DNA from: Rhodospirillales bacterium CG15_BIG_FIL_POST_REV_8_21_14_020_66_15
Lineage (GTDB): Bacteria; Pseudomonadota; Alphaproteobacteria; Rhodospirillales; Casp-alpha2
Assembly: GCA_002781745.1 (NCBI GenBank)
Contig: PFFW01000157.1
Coordinates: 1-64,000 of the forward strand
Length of the DNA stretch: 64,000 bases
Direction of reading: 5' to 3'
Made by a program: the position numbers and the translations under genes. Numbering within the stretch: the first letter of the stretch is position 1; the number at the start of each line of letters is the position of its first letter. A model generated the notes under the pieces. The model was not told the origin of the DNA. It worked only from the letters and a program-made list of their open reading frames with translations, and did not search any database. Below, piece by piece: positions 1-9,155 of the stretch.

Positions 1-3000
1 AGCGGCAACAATTTTCTTCAAGGCGAGGCCGGGGACGACATCCTCGTCGGCGGCGGCGGCGTTGATAATTTGATCGGCGGCCTTGGGGCGGACACCTTCG
101 TCATCGGCGCGGGCGATACGGCACCGGACGGCATCGCCGACCTGGACGTGCTCGACGTGATCGACCTGACCGCCGTGGTCACCACGGACGGCGTGACGCT
201 GGAGATCGCCGACGACGGCAACGGCAACGCGGAAGTGCGCGACCTGAACATTCCGGCCAACGTCTATGTCAACATCCTCGGCCTATCGGCCTCGCAACTC
301 AGTCTCGACCCGTCGGGCCTCGTCACCCGCAACGCCACCCTGCTCCCGGGCGCCACGGCGGGCAACGACACCCTGACGGGCACGGTGGGCGACGACCTGA
401 TCAAGCCGCTCGGCACCGCGCTCGGTTCGGGCGACCTGATCAACGCCAGCGCCGGCAACGATACCCTGTTCCTCGAGGAAGGCGGCGGCACCTACACGGT
501 GAACTATGCCGGCCAGACGGGCGCCATCACGGCGATCATCGGCGACACCTTCGGCACCATCGAGCACGACTCCGACGGCAACGGCATCGCCGACAACACG
601 TTGACCGTCGTCAACATCGACGACGGCGTGACGGATTCCGGCGCGCTTATCCTGCGCGGCACCAACGGCGCCGACTTCGTCACTACCGCGCGGCCGGCGG
701 ACGGCGTCACGTTCGAATTCCGCGGCCTGGGCGGCAACGACACCTTCGTCGGCGGCGACGGTGGCGACCGCATCAGCTATGCCTCGGACGGCGCCGGCGT
801 GGTGGTCAACCTGGGCGACGCGGCGGAAACCCTGAGCGGCCAGAACGTCGCCGGCCACTCGGCGCTCGACGGCTCGGGCGCGACGGACATTCTCCTGGGC
901 TCGATCGAGCAGGTGCGCGGCTCGAACTTCGCCGACGTCCTGGTCGGCGGCACCACCAACGACACGTTCATCACGGAAAAGGGCGACGACACGGTCGACG
1001 GCGGCGGCGGCTTCGACACCATCCGCTACGACCGCACGGGCATCGACACGGTGACCGTCGACCTGTCGGCCGTGACACCGGCGGCAACGGTCACTTTCAG
1101 TGACTTGAGCACCAATACAGATACGCTCATCAGCATCGAAAGCGTCCGCGGCTCGGTCGGCGCCGACACCATCACCGGCGACGCCCTGGACAACCGGCTG
1201 GACGGCCGCCACGGCGACGACGTGATCACCGGCGGCGGCGGCAACGACACCTTCATCGGCGGCTCGGGCAACGACACGCTGACCGGCGGCGCGGGCGACG
1301 ACCTGTTCATCTACAACGACGAAAGCCGCATCGGCGGCGTCGCCCAGGCCGGGGCGCTGGCGGGCAACGACCTGATCGTGGCCGGCGGCGGCAACGACAC
1401 TCTGCAGATCGACCCGGCCCTCGACATCCTGACCGTCGAACTGATCGGCGACGATCTCGTCTTCAGCGTCGAAGACGCGGCGTTCAACGCTTTCACGATC
1501 ACGGTGCAGAACCACCTGACGACGGACGCGCTCGAGCACCTGAGGATCGACGACAACGACGACGGCATCCTCGACACCTTCCGCCTGGCGACGGCGGCGA
1601 CGGGGCTGGACGTGTCCGGACAGGCGGCAGGCGACCGCTGGGCGATCGCCGGCGGCGCCACGAATGAGATCCTGCGCGGCAACATCCTGGGCGACGTGCT
1701 GATCGGCAACGGCGGGGCCGACAGCATCGACGGCAGCGCCGGCGACGACGAGCTGTTCGGCGGCGCCGGGGCGGACACCCTGACCGGCGGTGCCGGCGCC
1801 GACACCTACTTCTACGCCGACGCCACGGACAGCACCATCGGCGCCGCCAACCGCGACCGCATCACCGACTTCGAGGCCGGCGGCGACGGCATCGGCGTCA
1901 TCGACCAGATCGACATCGCCGACCTGTTCACCCTGCCCTTCAGCTATCTCGGCACCGGCACCGCCGCGAGCTTCACCGGCGGCGCGGACAACGCCGAGGC
2001 GGTGCTCGACACGACCACAGAAGCGGGCCTCTCGATTCTCAAGGTCGACATCGACGGCAATGCCACCGCCGACATGGAGATCGACATCACCGGCTTCATC
2101 GGCACCCTCGACGTCACCGACTTCTTCGTCGATCAGATCGGCGGCGGCGGCATCAACACCATCGCCGGCACGGACGGCCAGAACGACACACTGATCGGCA
2201 CGGTCGCGGACGAGACCTTCACCGCCTCGACAGCCGCGGCCGTGACGCCCACGGGCGACAACACGGTGTCGACCGGCGGCGGCACGGACACGTTGGAAAT
2301 CGGTTTCGACTTCGACCTACTGACCGCCGAGATCGTCGATGCGGGGCTAGGCACGGCCGGGCCCAACGATCTGCGCTTCTTCTACGAGGACGCCAACGGC
2401 GACGTCTACACCACGACGGTGATCGACCATGCGAACGGCGCGCCGATCTCGTTCCTGCGCTTCGACCGCGACGGCGACGGCACGACGCTCGAAACCATGG
2501 CGGTGGCGGCGACGCTCGACGCCAGCGGCGGCACCCAGGATACGGCGGTCGCGGGTTCGGCCGGTGTCGATACCATCACCGGCAGCGCCTTCAACGACAT
2601 CCTGATCGGCAACGACGGCGCCGACACGATCATCGGCGGCGCGGGCTTCGACGAGATCATCGGCGGTGCCGACGGCGATACCATCACCGGCGGCGCGGGC
2701 GGCGACGAATTCTTCTACGACGCCATTTCCGACGCGGCCGTGAGTGCCGGGGAGACCATCACCGACTTCGAGGAAACGAACTTCCAGGAACACATCGTGC
2801 TGTCGGTCGATCTGGTGGCCGGGAATTCGATCACCTTCGTGGGCGACCAGAACACGGCGTTCCTGGGCGGCGGCGTGGCCTCGGCGCGGTTCAACGATGC
2901 GACCGATCTTCTTGAAATCGACGTCGACGGAAACCAGACCACCGACATGGAAATCACGTTGACGGGCGTCAGTCTGGCCAACCTGGTCAACGACCCAGGC

Positions 3001-4563
3001 TTCATCGAGGTCGACGCCGACCCGGCGCAGTTCTTCCTGGGCGACGGAACGGATCAGACCTTCTTCGGCGGCACGGGCGACGACACGCTGATCGGCGCGG
3101 GCGGCGCGGACACGCTGACCGGCGGCGTCGGCGCCGACCTGTTCGTCTATCAGGCGACGACGGACTCCAACGCCGTGAACACCGATGTCATCACCGACTT
3201 CGAAGCCGCGGCGACGGGCGACAAGATCGTGCTCGAAGGCGTGATCGGCGACAGCCGGACCTTCACCTTCAACGGAGCCGGCCCCTTCACGGCCGGCGTG
3301 ACGACCGCCGCCTCCGCCCGCTTCACCGACGCCACCAACCTGCTTGAGATCGATGTCGACGGGGACCAGACCGCCGACATGGCGATCACGCTTTCCGGCA
3401 TCGTCGCCGCCAATCTGAGCACCGCGAACTTCGTCGTCATCACCACGGGCACGGACGGCGCCAACGACACGCTGAGCGGGACGACGGGCAATGACTTCTT
3501 CCTGGCCTCGACGACGGACAGCGCAACAGCGCCATTCGGTGACCAACTGACCCTGACCGGTGGTCAGGACACCCTGATCTTCCGCGATCCGCTGGACCTG
3601 CTGAATGCATCTTTCGATGGCACTGACCTGGTCTTCGAGTACGAGGATCTTACCGATACCAACCCGGCGACCAACCAGCACATCACCACCGTCGTCAACC
3701 ATGCAACAACACCGCTGACCTTCGTCCAGTTCGAATTCGACGACTTCAATCCGGGTGCCGAAACCTTCCAGATCGCGACATCGATCGGCGTGGCGGACGT
3801 AGACACCATGATCGTCGGAACCGACGCCGCGGACTCTCTCACCGGCAACACGGGCGACGACATCCTGATCGGCAACGGCGGGAACGACACCCTGATCGGC
3901 GGCGACGGCGACGACACCTTCGTCGGCGGTACCGGTGCCGACAACTACCAGGGCGGCAACGGCATCGACACTATATCCTTCCATGACGCCACCGGTTCGG
4001 TCGTCATCGATCTGAGCAGCGGAGGCACCATCGCAAACGATGGCTTCGGTGGTACGGGAGATACCTTCTCCTTGATCGAGGGCATCGAAGGCGGCAGCTT
4101 CGCCGACACCATCACCGGCGACGGGTTCGACAACTTCCTTTCCGGCGAAGAGGGCAACGACGTGATCTCCGGCGGCGCCGGAAACGACGAGATCGAGGGT
4201 GGCGACGGCCTGGACAATCTGACCGGCGACCTGGGCAACGACGTCTTTATCTATACCTCCTCCAGCGATAGCGGTGTCGGCGGCCTGCTGCGCGACGTGA
4301 TCACCGACTTCGACGCCGGCACCTTCGGCACGTCGGTCGACCAGATCGATTTGAGCAGCTTCGTGACCGGGACCTTCAGCTTCCTCGGCAACGAGACGCA
4401 AGCCTTCGACGGCAGCGACGGGGCGCAGGCGCGGTTCAACAACGCAACCAAGATCCTGGAAATCGATTCCGACGGCGACACCCAGACCGACATGGAGATC
4501 GAACTCACCTCGACGGACGGCGCGGCCCTGGACGACAGCGACTTCATCACCTCGACCCCGTAA
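1..4563 (+). CDS. RTX calcium-binding repeat protein, 5' end missing
   Basis: The reading frame is open from base 1, so this is the C-terminal roughly 1520 residues of a larger protein. It is built from glycine/aspartate-rich nonapeptides of the GGxGxDxLx type, which fold as Ca2+-binding beta-rolls. Four copies of a serralysin-type C-terminal module occur at about 1803-2130, 2708-2985, 3139-3420 and 4243-4554. Each has an aromatic FxY start, an ITDFE/D core and an LEIDxDG...DMEI end. Three copies of a different module of about 85 residues, beginning GGxDTL, lie near 1381-1620, 2270-2530 and 3556-3801. No catalytic domain is visible in this part. The exporter and adaptor genes follow directly, so it is very probably the type I secretion substrate of this locus, acting at or outside the cell surface. 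Adhesin, surface-layer or matrix roles are possible, and the missing N-terminus would decide. Confidence 0.93.
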   Translation, partial: SGNNFLQGEAGDDILVGGGGVDNLIGGLGADTFVIGAGDTAPDGIADLDVLDVIDLTAVVTTDGVTLEIADDGNGNAEVRDLNIPANVYVNILGLSASQLSLDPSGLVTRNATLLPGATAGNDTLTGTVGDDLIKPLGTALGSGDLINASAGNDTLFLEEGGGTYTVNYAGQTGAITAIIGDTFGTIEHDSDGNGIADNTLTVVNIDDGVTDSGALILRGTNGADFVTTARPADGVTFEFRGLGGNDTFVGGDGGDRISYASDGAGVVVNLGDAAETLSGQNVAGHSALDGSGATDILLGSIEQVRGSNFADVLVGGTTNDTFITEKGDDTVDGGGGFDTIRYDRTGIDTVTVDLSAVTPAATVTFSDLSTNTDTLISIESVRGSVGADTITGDALDNRLDGRHGDDVITGGGGNDTFIGGSGNDTLTGGAGDDLFIYNDESRIGGVAQAGALAGNDLIVAGGGNDTLQIDPALDILTVELIGDDLVFSVEDAAFNAFTITVQNHLTTDALEHLRIDDNDDGILDTFRLATAATGLDVSGQAAGDRWAIAGGATNEILRGNILGDVLIGNGGADSIDGSAGDDELFGGAGADTLTGGAGADTYFYADATDSTIGAANRDRITDFEAGGDGIGVIDQIDIADLFTLPFSYLGTGTAASFTGGADNAEAVLDTTTEAGLSILKVDIDGNATADMEIDITGFIGTLDVTDFFVDQIGGGGINTIAGTDGQNDTLIGTVADETFTASTAAAVTPTGDNTVSTGGGTDTLEIGFDFDLLTAEIVDAGLGTAGPNDLRFFYEDANGDVYTTTVIDHANGAPISFLRFDRDGDGTTLETMAVAATLDASGGTQDTAVAGSAGVDTITGSAFNDILIGNDGADTIIGGAGFDEIIGGADGDTITGGAGGDEFFYDAISDAAVSAGETITDFEETNFQEHIVLSVDLVAGNSITFVGDQNTAFLGGGVASARFNDATDLLEIDVDGNQTTDMEITLTGVSLANLVNDPGFIEVDADPAQFFLGDGTDQTFFGGTGDDTLIGAGGADTLTGGVGADLFVYQATTDSNAVNTDVITDFEAAATGDKIVLEGVIGDSRTFTFNGAGPFTAGVTTAASARFTDATNLLEIDVDGDQTADMAITLSGIVAANLSTANFVVITTGTDGANDTLSGTTGNDFFLASTTDSATAPFGDQLTLTGGQDTLIFRDPLDLLNASFDGTDLVFEYEDLTDTNPATNQHITTVVNHATTPLTFVQFEFDDFNPGAETFQIATSIGVADVDTMIVGTDAADSLTGNTGDDILIGNGGNDTLIGGDGDDTFVGGTGADNYQGGNGIDTISFHDATGSVVIDLSSGGTIANDGFGGTGDTFSLIEGIEGGSFADTITGDGFDNFLSGEEGNDVISGGAGNDEIEGGDGLDNLTGDLGNDVFIYTSSSDSGVGGLLRDVITDFDAGTFGTSVDQIDLSSFVTGTFSFLGNETQAFDGSDGAQARFNNATKILEIDSDGDTQTDMEIELTSTDGAALDDSDFITSTP

Positions 4564-4724
4564 CCGTTTCCCGCACCCGTTCACCAATCGTTCACTTGAA
4601 ATCCCTATGATTCCGCCGGGATCGCTGCAAATACGCCGATGTGCTATGGTTGTGGCGAAGCTGTTGCGGGAAGCGGAAAGCAACGGAAATCCGGGGATTT
4701 CCGTGCAGCGGTGAGTGAGCAGGC

Positions 4725-6542
4725 ATGAAGGAACTGTGGAAGCGGGTCTTCGCCAATCCGGCGATCGCGACGGAACTGGTCGTCGCGACCCTGTTCATCA
4801 ACATCCTGGCCATGGCGAGCCCGCTGTTCGTCATGCAGGTGCTGAACCGCTACGTCAGCCAGGGCGTGGACGCGACGCTGGCGACCCTGACCACGGGCGT
4901 GCTGCTGGCCATCGCGCTGGAATTCCTGTTCCGTCAGGCGCGCGGCGCCCTCGCCCGCGGCGTCAACGTGGAACCGGACGAGAAGCTGGCGATCGCCGGC
5001 TACGGCATCCTGACCCGCGCCAAGGCCGGCGACCTGGAACAGATCCCGCCGGAAACCCGGCGCGAAATGGTCAACTGCATGGCGTCGGTGGAACAGGCCT
5101 ATTCGTCGTCCAACGTCGCGACGGTCCTGGACGTGCCGTTCTCCCTCATCTTCGTGTTCGTGCTGTGGCTGCTGCATCCGATCCTGGCCCTGGTCGTCGG
5201 CGGCTTCCTGATCGGCGTGTTCGTGCTGGGGGTCTACGGCTCCATCTCCATGCAGGAGAAGACGGCGGAACTGCAGAACGCGACCGGCGTCGGCAGCGCG
5301 CTTTTGGGCACGGCGACGCGCGAACAGGACCTGGTGCGCGCCTTCAACGCCGGTTCCTTCCTGCGCCGGGCCTGGGACAAGCACGTGCAATCGTCGCAGC
5401 GCCTGCGGCGCGACGTGACCTCGCGCCAGGGCCTGATCCAGACCATCACGCAGACCGCAAACGGCCTGATGAGCGTCGCCGTCATCACCACGGGCGCGCT
5501 TCTGGTCGTCACCGGCAAGATGGACGTGGGCGCCATGATCGGCGCCAACATCCTGTCGGCGCGGGCGCTGCAGCCGGTGACCAAGCTGTCGCAACTGGGC
5601 AGCGCCTTCGCCAAGGCGCGCCAGGCGCTGGCCCTGTTCGCCGAGCTGACCAAGGTGCCGCTGGAGCCGGACAAGGGCTCGGCCGTGTCCAAGTATTCCG
5701 GCGCCATCGAACTCCGCGACCTGGCCTTTGCCTTCAAGGGCGCCTCCATGCCGCTGTTCGAATCCCTGAACCTGAAGCTGAAGGCCGGGGACGTGCTGCT
5801 GGTCGTCGGCGACAACGGCAGCGGCAAGACGACGCTGGCGCGTCTGATCCTGGGCCTGTTGCAGCCGGACCGGGGCCAGATCCTGATCGACGGCCTGGAC
5901 CTCAAGCAGGTGGCCCTCGAATGGTGGCGGCGCCAGGTCATCTACATGCCGCAGGAGCCGTCGCTTCTGAACGCGACGATCGAGGAGAATCTGAAGGTCA
6001 ACGCGCCCGACATCGCGACTTCGGACCTCAACCGAATCATCGACGCGGTGGGCCTGCGCCGCTTCCTGGACGAGAGCCCGCAAAGCTTCGACACGCCCGT
6101 GGTGGACAACGGCTGGCGCCTGTCCGAGGGGACGCGGCGGCGCCTGGGCCTGGCCCGCGCGCTCGCCACCAACGGGGCCCTCGCGGTGATCGACGAGCCG
6201 ACGGAGAGCCTGGACGCCGACGGCTGCGCCGCCGTGCACAACATCATGGGCTCGCTGGTCAAGCAGGGACGGACGATCATCATCATGTCCCACGACAAGA
6301 ACATCGTGCGCGGCGCCCATTACCTTCTGGACCTGAACCAGAAGCCGGTGCCGACCGTGCGTCACGTGCCCGGCACGCTCGATCCGCAGGCGGCCCAGCC
6401 CGCCGCGCGCGCCGCCGCCGCGAGCCCGGCACCTGCTCCGGCCCAGGCGCTCGCCGCCAGGACGGCCGAAGAGAGCGAGCCCGCGGCCGACGTGACCCCC
6501 CTGCCCAACCCGCTGGTCGCGCGCAAGCGAAGCGGAGAGTAA
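4725..6542 (+). CDS. Type I secretion ABC exporter (membrane domain plus ATPase)
   Basis: 605 residues, inner membrane. The N-terminal half has hydrophobic segments near residues 15-35, 55-75, 140-185 and 250-290; the C-terminal half is the ATPase. Walker A is GDNGSGKTT (about 362-370), Walker B ends VIDEP (about 488-492) and the H-loop histidine is H523. The ABC signature is LSEGT (466-470) instead of LSGGQ. There is no N-terminal C39 peptidase-like domain, so it belongs to the PrtD/LapB-like exporters of RTX proteins. A tail of about 60 residues rich in Ala and Pro follows the ATPase. It lies 161 bp after the RTX gene and 4 bp before the adaptor gene. The start is the ATG after an AGCAGG-like site. 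The substrate is inferred from position. Confidence 0.93.
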   Translation: MKELWKRVFANPAIATELVVATLFINILAMASPLFVMQVLNRYVSQGVDATLATLTTGVLLAIALEFLFRQARGALARGVNVEPDEKLAIAGYGILTRAKAGDLEQIPPETRREMVNCMASVEQAYSSSNVATVLDVPFSLIFVFVLWLLHPILALVVGGFLIGVFVLGVYGSISMQEKTAELQNATGVGSALLGTATREQDLVRAFNAGSFLRRAWDKHVQSSQRLRRDVTSRQGLIQTITQTANGLMSVAVITTGALLVVTGKMDVGAMIGANILSARALQPVTKLSQLGSAFAKARQALALFAELTKVPLEPDKGSAVSKYSGAIELRDLAFAFKGASMPLFESLNLKLKAGDVLLVVGDNGSGKTTLARLILGLLQPDRGQILIDGLDLKQVALEWWRRQVIYMPQEPSLLNATIEENLKVNAPDIATSDLNRIIDAVGLRRFLDESPQSFDTPVVDNGWRLSEGTRRRLGLARALATNGALAVIDEPTESLDADGCAAVHNIMGSLVKQGRTIIIMSHDKNIVRGAHYLLDLNQKPVPTVRHVPGTLDPQAAQPAARAAAASPAPAPAQALAARTAEESEPAADVTPLPNPLVARKRSGE

Positions 6543-6546
6543 GGCC

Positions 6547-7986
6547 ATGCCGGGTGAACCCATCGCCGCGACGGACAGCCTGAAGAAACTCATGGAACAG
6601 GCCAAGGGAGCCATCGTCCCGCCCTCGGCGCCGCCGGAACGCGGCGAAGCCGCCCCGCCCCCGCCGGCCCAGGACGGCCCGCAAGGCGACCCGGGCGGCA
6701 ACGGCCCCTACCGGCCTTCGGAAACCATCCCCATGCGCACTCATGTCGTTTTCTTCCTGTGCGCGTTCATGGTCGTCAGCTTCGGAGTCTGGTCGGTGGT
6801 CAGCGAGATAGACATCGTCTCCATGGCCATGGGCGAGGTCATTCCCTCGACCCAGGTCAAGACCATCCAGCACCTGGAGGGGGGAATCGTCCGACAAATC
6901 AAGGTCGTCGAGGGCGCCAAGGTGAAGGCCGGCCAGGAGCTGGTGGTGCTGGAGCCGACGGCGAGCAGCGCCGACGTGGGCGAACTGGGCGAACGCCTGG
7001 TGTCCCTGCGTTTCGATCTGGCGCGGCTGAGCACCCTGCTGACGGGTGAGGAAACCCTGACCCTCGACCCGGAGCTGGCGCAGAGCCGGCCGGACCTGGC
7101 CGACGCGGCGCGCCAGCGCTTCCAGGCGGACCTGGAAAACCACCTTTCCAACATCAAGCGCCAGAACGCGGCCATCGTGCAGCGCAGCCAGGAGATCCAG
7201 GAGATCAGGACGCGCATCGTCAATTCGGGCAAGAGCCTGAAGCTGGTCGACGAGCAGGTGAAGATCAGCGAGGGGCTGTTGAAGCGCGACCTGACCAACC
7301 GGTTCGTGCATCTGAACCTGTTGAAGGAGGCCGAGCAGCTGCGCGGCGGGATCGAGAACGACAAGGCGTCGCTCAAGCGCGCCGAGGCCGCCCGGAAGGA
7401 GGCACAAGCCGTCCTGGAAAGCATCCAGAGCGAATTCACCAAGGAAACCCAGCGGCTGATGGGAGAGGCGGAACTGAACTTCCGCGAGTTGACCCAGCGC
7501 ATCCAGAAATTCCGCGACAACCTGCAGCGCACGGTCGTGCGTTCGCCGGTGGACGGCACGGTGAAGACGCTGCACGTCGTTACCGTGGGCGGCGTCATCC
7601 GGCCGGGTGATCCGGTGGTCGATATCGTGCCCGCGGGCGACAAGCTGATCATCGAGGCCAAGCTGCCGACACAGGACATCGGTTACGTGGTGTCGGGGCA
7701 ATCCGCCATGGTCAAGCTGGCGTCGGGAGACGCCATGCGGTTCGGGGCGCTCAAGGGCACGGTCATCCACGTCAGCCCCGATACCCTGCAAACCCCCGAC
7801 GGCAACCCCTATTACAAGGTCCGCATCGCCACGGAAAGCGACCATTTCAGCCGCGGCTCCCTGGTCTACAACCTGTTTCCGGGCATGCAGGTGATGGCCA
7901 GCATCCAAACCGGCTCGCGCACGGTCCTACGCTATCTGGTCGACCCCCTGCTGGCCAACCTGGACGACGCGCTGGGCGAACGCTGA
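6547..7986 (+). CDS. HlyD-family type I secretion periplasmic adaptor
   Basis: 479 residues. A disordered Pro/Ala-rich cytoplasmic N-terminus (about 60 residues) precedes one membrane anchor near 65-85. The first half of the lipoyl-like domain contains the HLEGGIV motif. A long coiled-coil region (about 130-310) follows, then the second lipoyl half and the HlyD_3-type beta-barrel, with VVRSPVDGTVK and GGVIRPGDPV. This is the usual architecture of membrane-fusion proteins that join a type I ABC exporter to a TolC-type channel. It is 4 bp downstream of the exporter gene and surely co-transcribed with it. The coding strand has no outer-membrane factor after it. Confidence 0.93.
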   Translation: MPGEPIAATDSLKKLMEQAKGAIVPPSAPPERGEAAPPPPAQDGPQGDPGGNGPYRPSETIPMRTHVVFFLCAFMVVSFGVWSVVSEIDIVSMAMGEVIPSTQVKTIQHLEGGIVRQIKVVEGAKVKAGQELVVLEPTASSADVGELGERLVSLRFDLARLSTLLTGEETLTLDPELAQSRPDLADAARQRFQADLENHLSNIKRQNAAIVQRSQEIQEIRTRIVNSGKSLKLVDEQVKISEGLLKRDLTNRFVHLNLLKEAEQLRGGIENDKASLKRAEAARKEAQAVLESIQSEFTKETQRLMGEAELNFRELTQRIQKFRDNLQRTVVRSPVDGTVKTLHVVTVGGVIRPGDPVVDIVPAGDKLIIEAKLPTQDIGYVVSGQSAMVKLASGDAMRFGALKGTVIHVSPDTLQTPDGNPYYKVRIATESDHFSRGSLVYNLFPGMQVMASIQTGSRTVLRYLVDPLLANLDDALGER

Positions 7987-8049
7987 ACCGCCGTCGACGG
8001 TCCGTGAACGCGGGTGTTGAAGGATTGGTCGCGGCCGGACAGTCCCGGC

Positions 8050-8346
8050 TTACTTCTTCGACCCCGACTTGGACGAAGCGGGTTTCTTCGCACCCTCGTC
8101 GTCGGTTTCGACGACCTTGTCGCCTTCTTTTGTCTGGTTCTGCAGCTTTTCGCGGATTTCGTTGGCGCCGTCGGCGACGCCCCGCAGCACGGCCTGAAGC
8201 TGGTTCGCCGGAATCAGAAGCCGGGTGACCGGACGCGCCGTTCCCGCCTCGACCTGTTGGGCGAGGGTGATGCGGAATACGCCGTTTGCGTGCGATACGC
8301 TGGAGACGAGTTCGATGAAATGCTCATCCACGTGATCATCGGCCAT
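8050..8346 (-). CDS. Small DUF3467-like protein
   Basis: 98 residues from the ATG preceded by GAGGGGGC six bases upstream; an in-frame ATG seven codons earlier is less well placed. The central part (FIELVSSVSHANGVFRITL ... PVTRLLIPANQLQAVLRGV) resembles DUF3467-type proteins, which combine a short beta-sheet with a helix carrying a conserved 'P.....L...L' pattern. That resemblance was judged by eye. The C-terminal 35 residues are charged and low in complexity, ending in a Lys/Ser-rich tail. It has no signal peptide or membrane segment, so it is probably cytoplasmic. It is divergent from the XRE gene at 8674. No function can be assigned. Confidence 0.7.
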   Translation of the reverse strand: MADDHVDEHFIELVSSVSHANGVFRITLAQQVEAGTARPVTRLLIPANQLQAVLRGVADGANEIREKLQNQTKEGDKVVETDDEGAKKPASSKSGSKK

Positions 8347-8673
8347 TGCTGCCCCCTCGCTTTCCATTTTCCTTTTGGAACAGGTAATTGTCGTTTCCTG
8401 GACCTTTAGGGTCAACAACCTTGTGGTTAATGATCGACACCGTGCCAAAAAAGAAAATTCCGGTCAAAGCAGGCCGGAAACCCGAAAGTTCGAACGATTC
8501 CGGATCGACAACCTTGGTGAAATACGTTGTAATAATATGCATACAATACTAATTTTTCTGTGAAAGTTCGCTAGGCCACCCGCCTGTATGGTACACTGTT
8601 ATATGCGGTGAGGAGGCCAACAAAGAAGAGAAGGCGTCCGGGGTGCAACCCTGGGGCGCAAAAGGAAGAAAAA
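8347..8673. promoter_or_regulatory. Divergent intergenic region, A+T-rich
   Basis: 327 bp between the small DUF3467-like gene (leftward) and the first XRE gene (rightward). It is clearly richer in A+T than its surroundings between about 8400 and 8600. It must contain promoters for both genes. No RNA gene is recognisable. The sequence TGGAACAGGTA at 8376-8386 recurs upstream of the CmcJ-like gene at 26371. AAGGAAGA just before 8674 is the likely ribosome-binding site of the XRE gene. Confidence 0.5.
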
Positions 8674-9144
8674 ATGCCGAGAGCCTCAACGAAGAACGAA
8701 GGCCGGAGACAGAAGCGGCTTCCCCCTGGCGTATCCAATCCCGTGGACGTCCACGTGGGTCAACGCCTGCGTCTTCGGCGGACTCTCCTGGGTATGAGCC
8801 AGGAGAAGCTGGGCGATGCCGTCGGTTTGACATTCCAGCAGATTCAGAAATACGAACGCGGTGCGAACCGGATCGGCGCCAGCCGCCTGTACATGTTCTC
8901 GCGCATCCTGGACGTGCCCGTCTCCTACTTCTTCGAAGACCTTCCGTCTCATATACGCACCCATGAAGGCCAGATGGAGGTGGGCTTGTCCGACCAGCCT
9001 CAGGAAGGTTTGGAACGCGACCCCATGGCGCGCCGCGAGACCTTGGAACTGGTCCGCGCCTATTATGCCGTCGGCAACCCGAAGGTACGCCGCCGGATCG
9101 TCGACCTGGTCCGCTCCCTGGGCGGCGAAGAAGACCAAGGCTAG
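8674..9144 (+). CDS. XRE-family transcriptional regulator, paralogue 1
   Basis: 156 residues from the ATG that follows AAGGAAGAAAAA. A longer reading frame upstream has poorer start sites and no domain. Residues about 25-85 form a lambda-repressor-like helix-turn-helix, with the core GMSQEKLG and the recognition helix FQQIQKYERGANRIGASRL. The C-terminal half (SYFF ... ETLELVRAYYAVGNPKVRRRI) is the extension common in short alphaproteobacterial XRE regulators. It is a close paralogue of the gene at 18703: the FQQIQKYERGANRIGASRL stretch is identical. Its stop lies one base from the stop of the convergent hydrolase gene. The regulated genes are not known. Confidence 0.88.
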   Translation: MPRASTKNEGRRQKRLPPGVSNPVDVHVGQRLRLRRTLLGMSQEKLGDAVGLTFQQIQKYERGANRIGASRLYMFSRILDVPVSYFFEDLPSHIRTHEGQMEVGLSDQPQEGLERDPMARRETLELVRAYYAVGNPKVRRRIVDLVRSLGGEEDQG

Positions 9145-9155
9145 GCTAGGCTAGG
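9139..9155. repeat. GGCTA tandem repeat (three units) at convergent stops
   Basis: Three consecutive GGCTA units followed by GG. The repeat provides TAG stops to both converging genes: the XRE stop is at 9142-9144 and the hydrolase stop is at 9146-9148 on the other strand. Gain or loss of one unit would shift both C-termini. Confidence 0.6.

Noticed and set aside
283-1539. Long antisense frame on the minus strand under the RTX gene
   Set aside because: The translation is rich in Val, Ala, Asp and Gly with no domain, as expected for the reverse of G+C-rich RTX repeats; the plus-strand RTX frame is clear.
2347-4683. 778-residue antisense frame under the RTX gene
   Set aside because: Same explanation: a mirror of the nonapeptide repeats, with no start region, signal or known motif.
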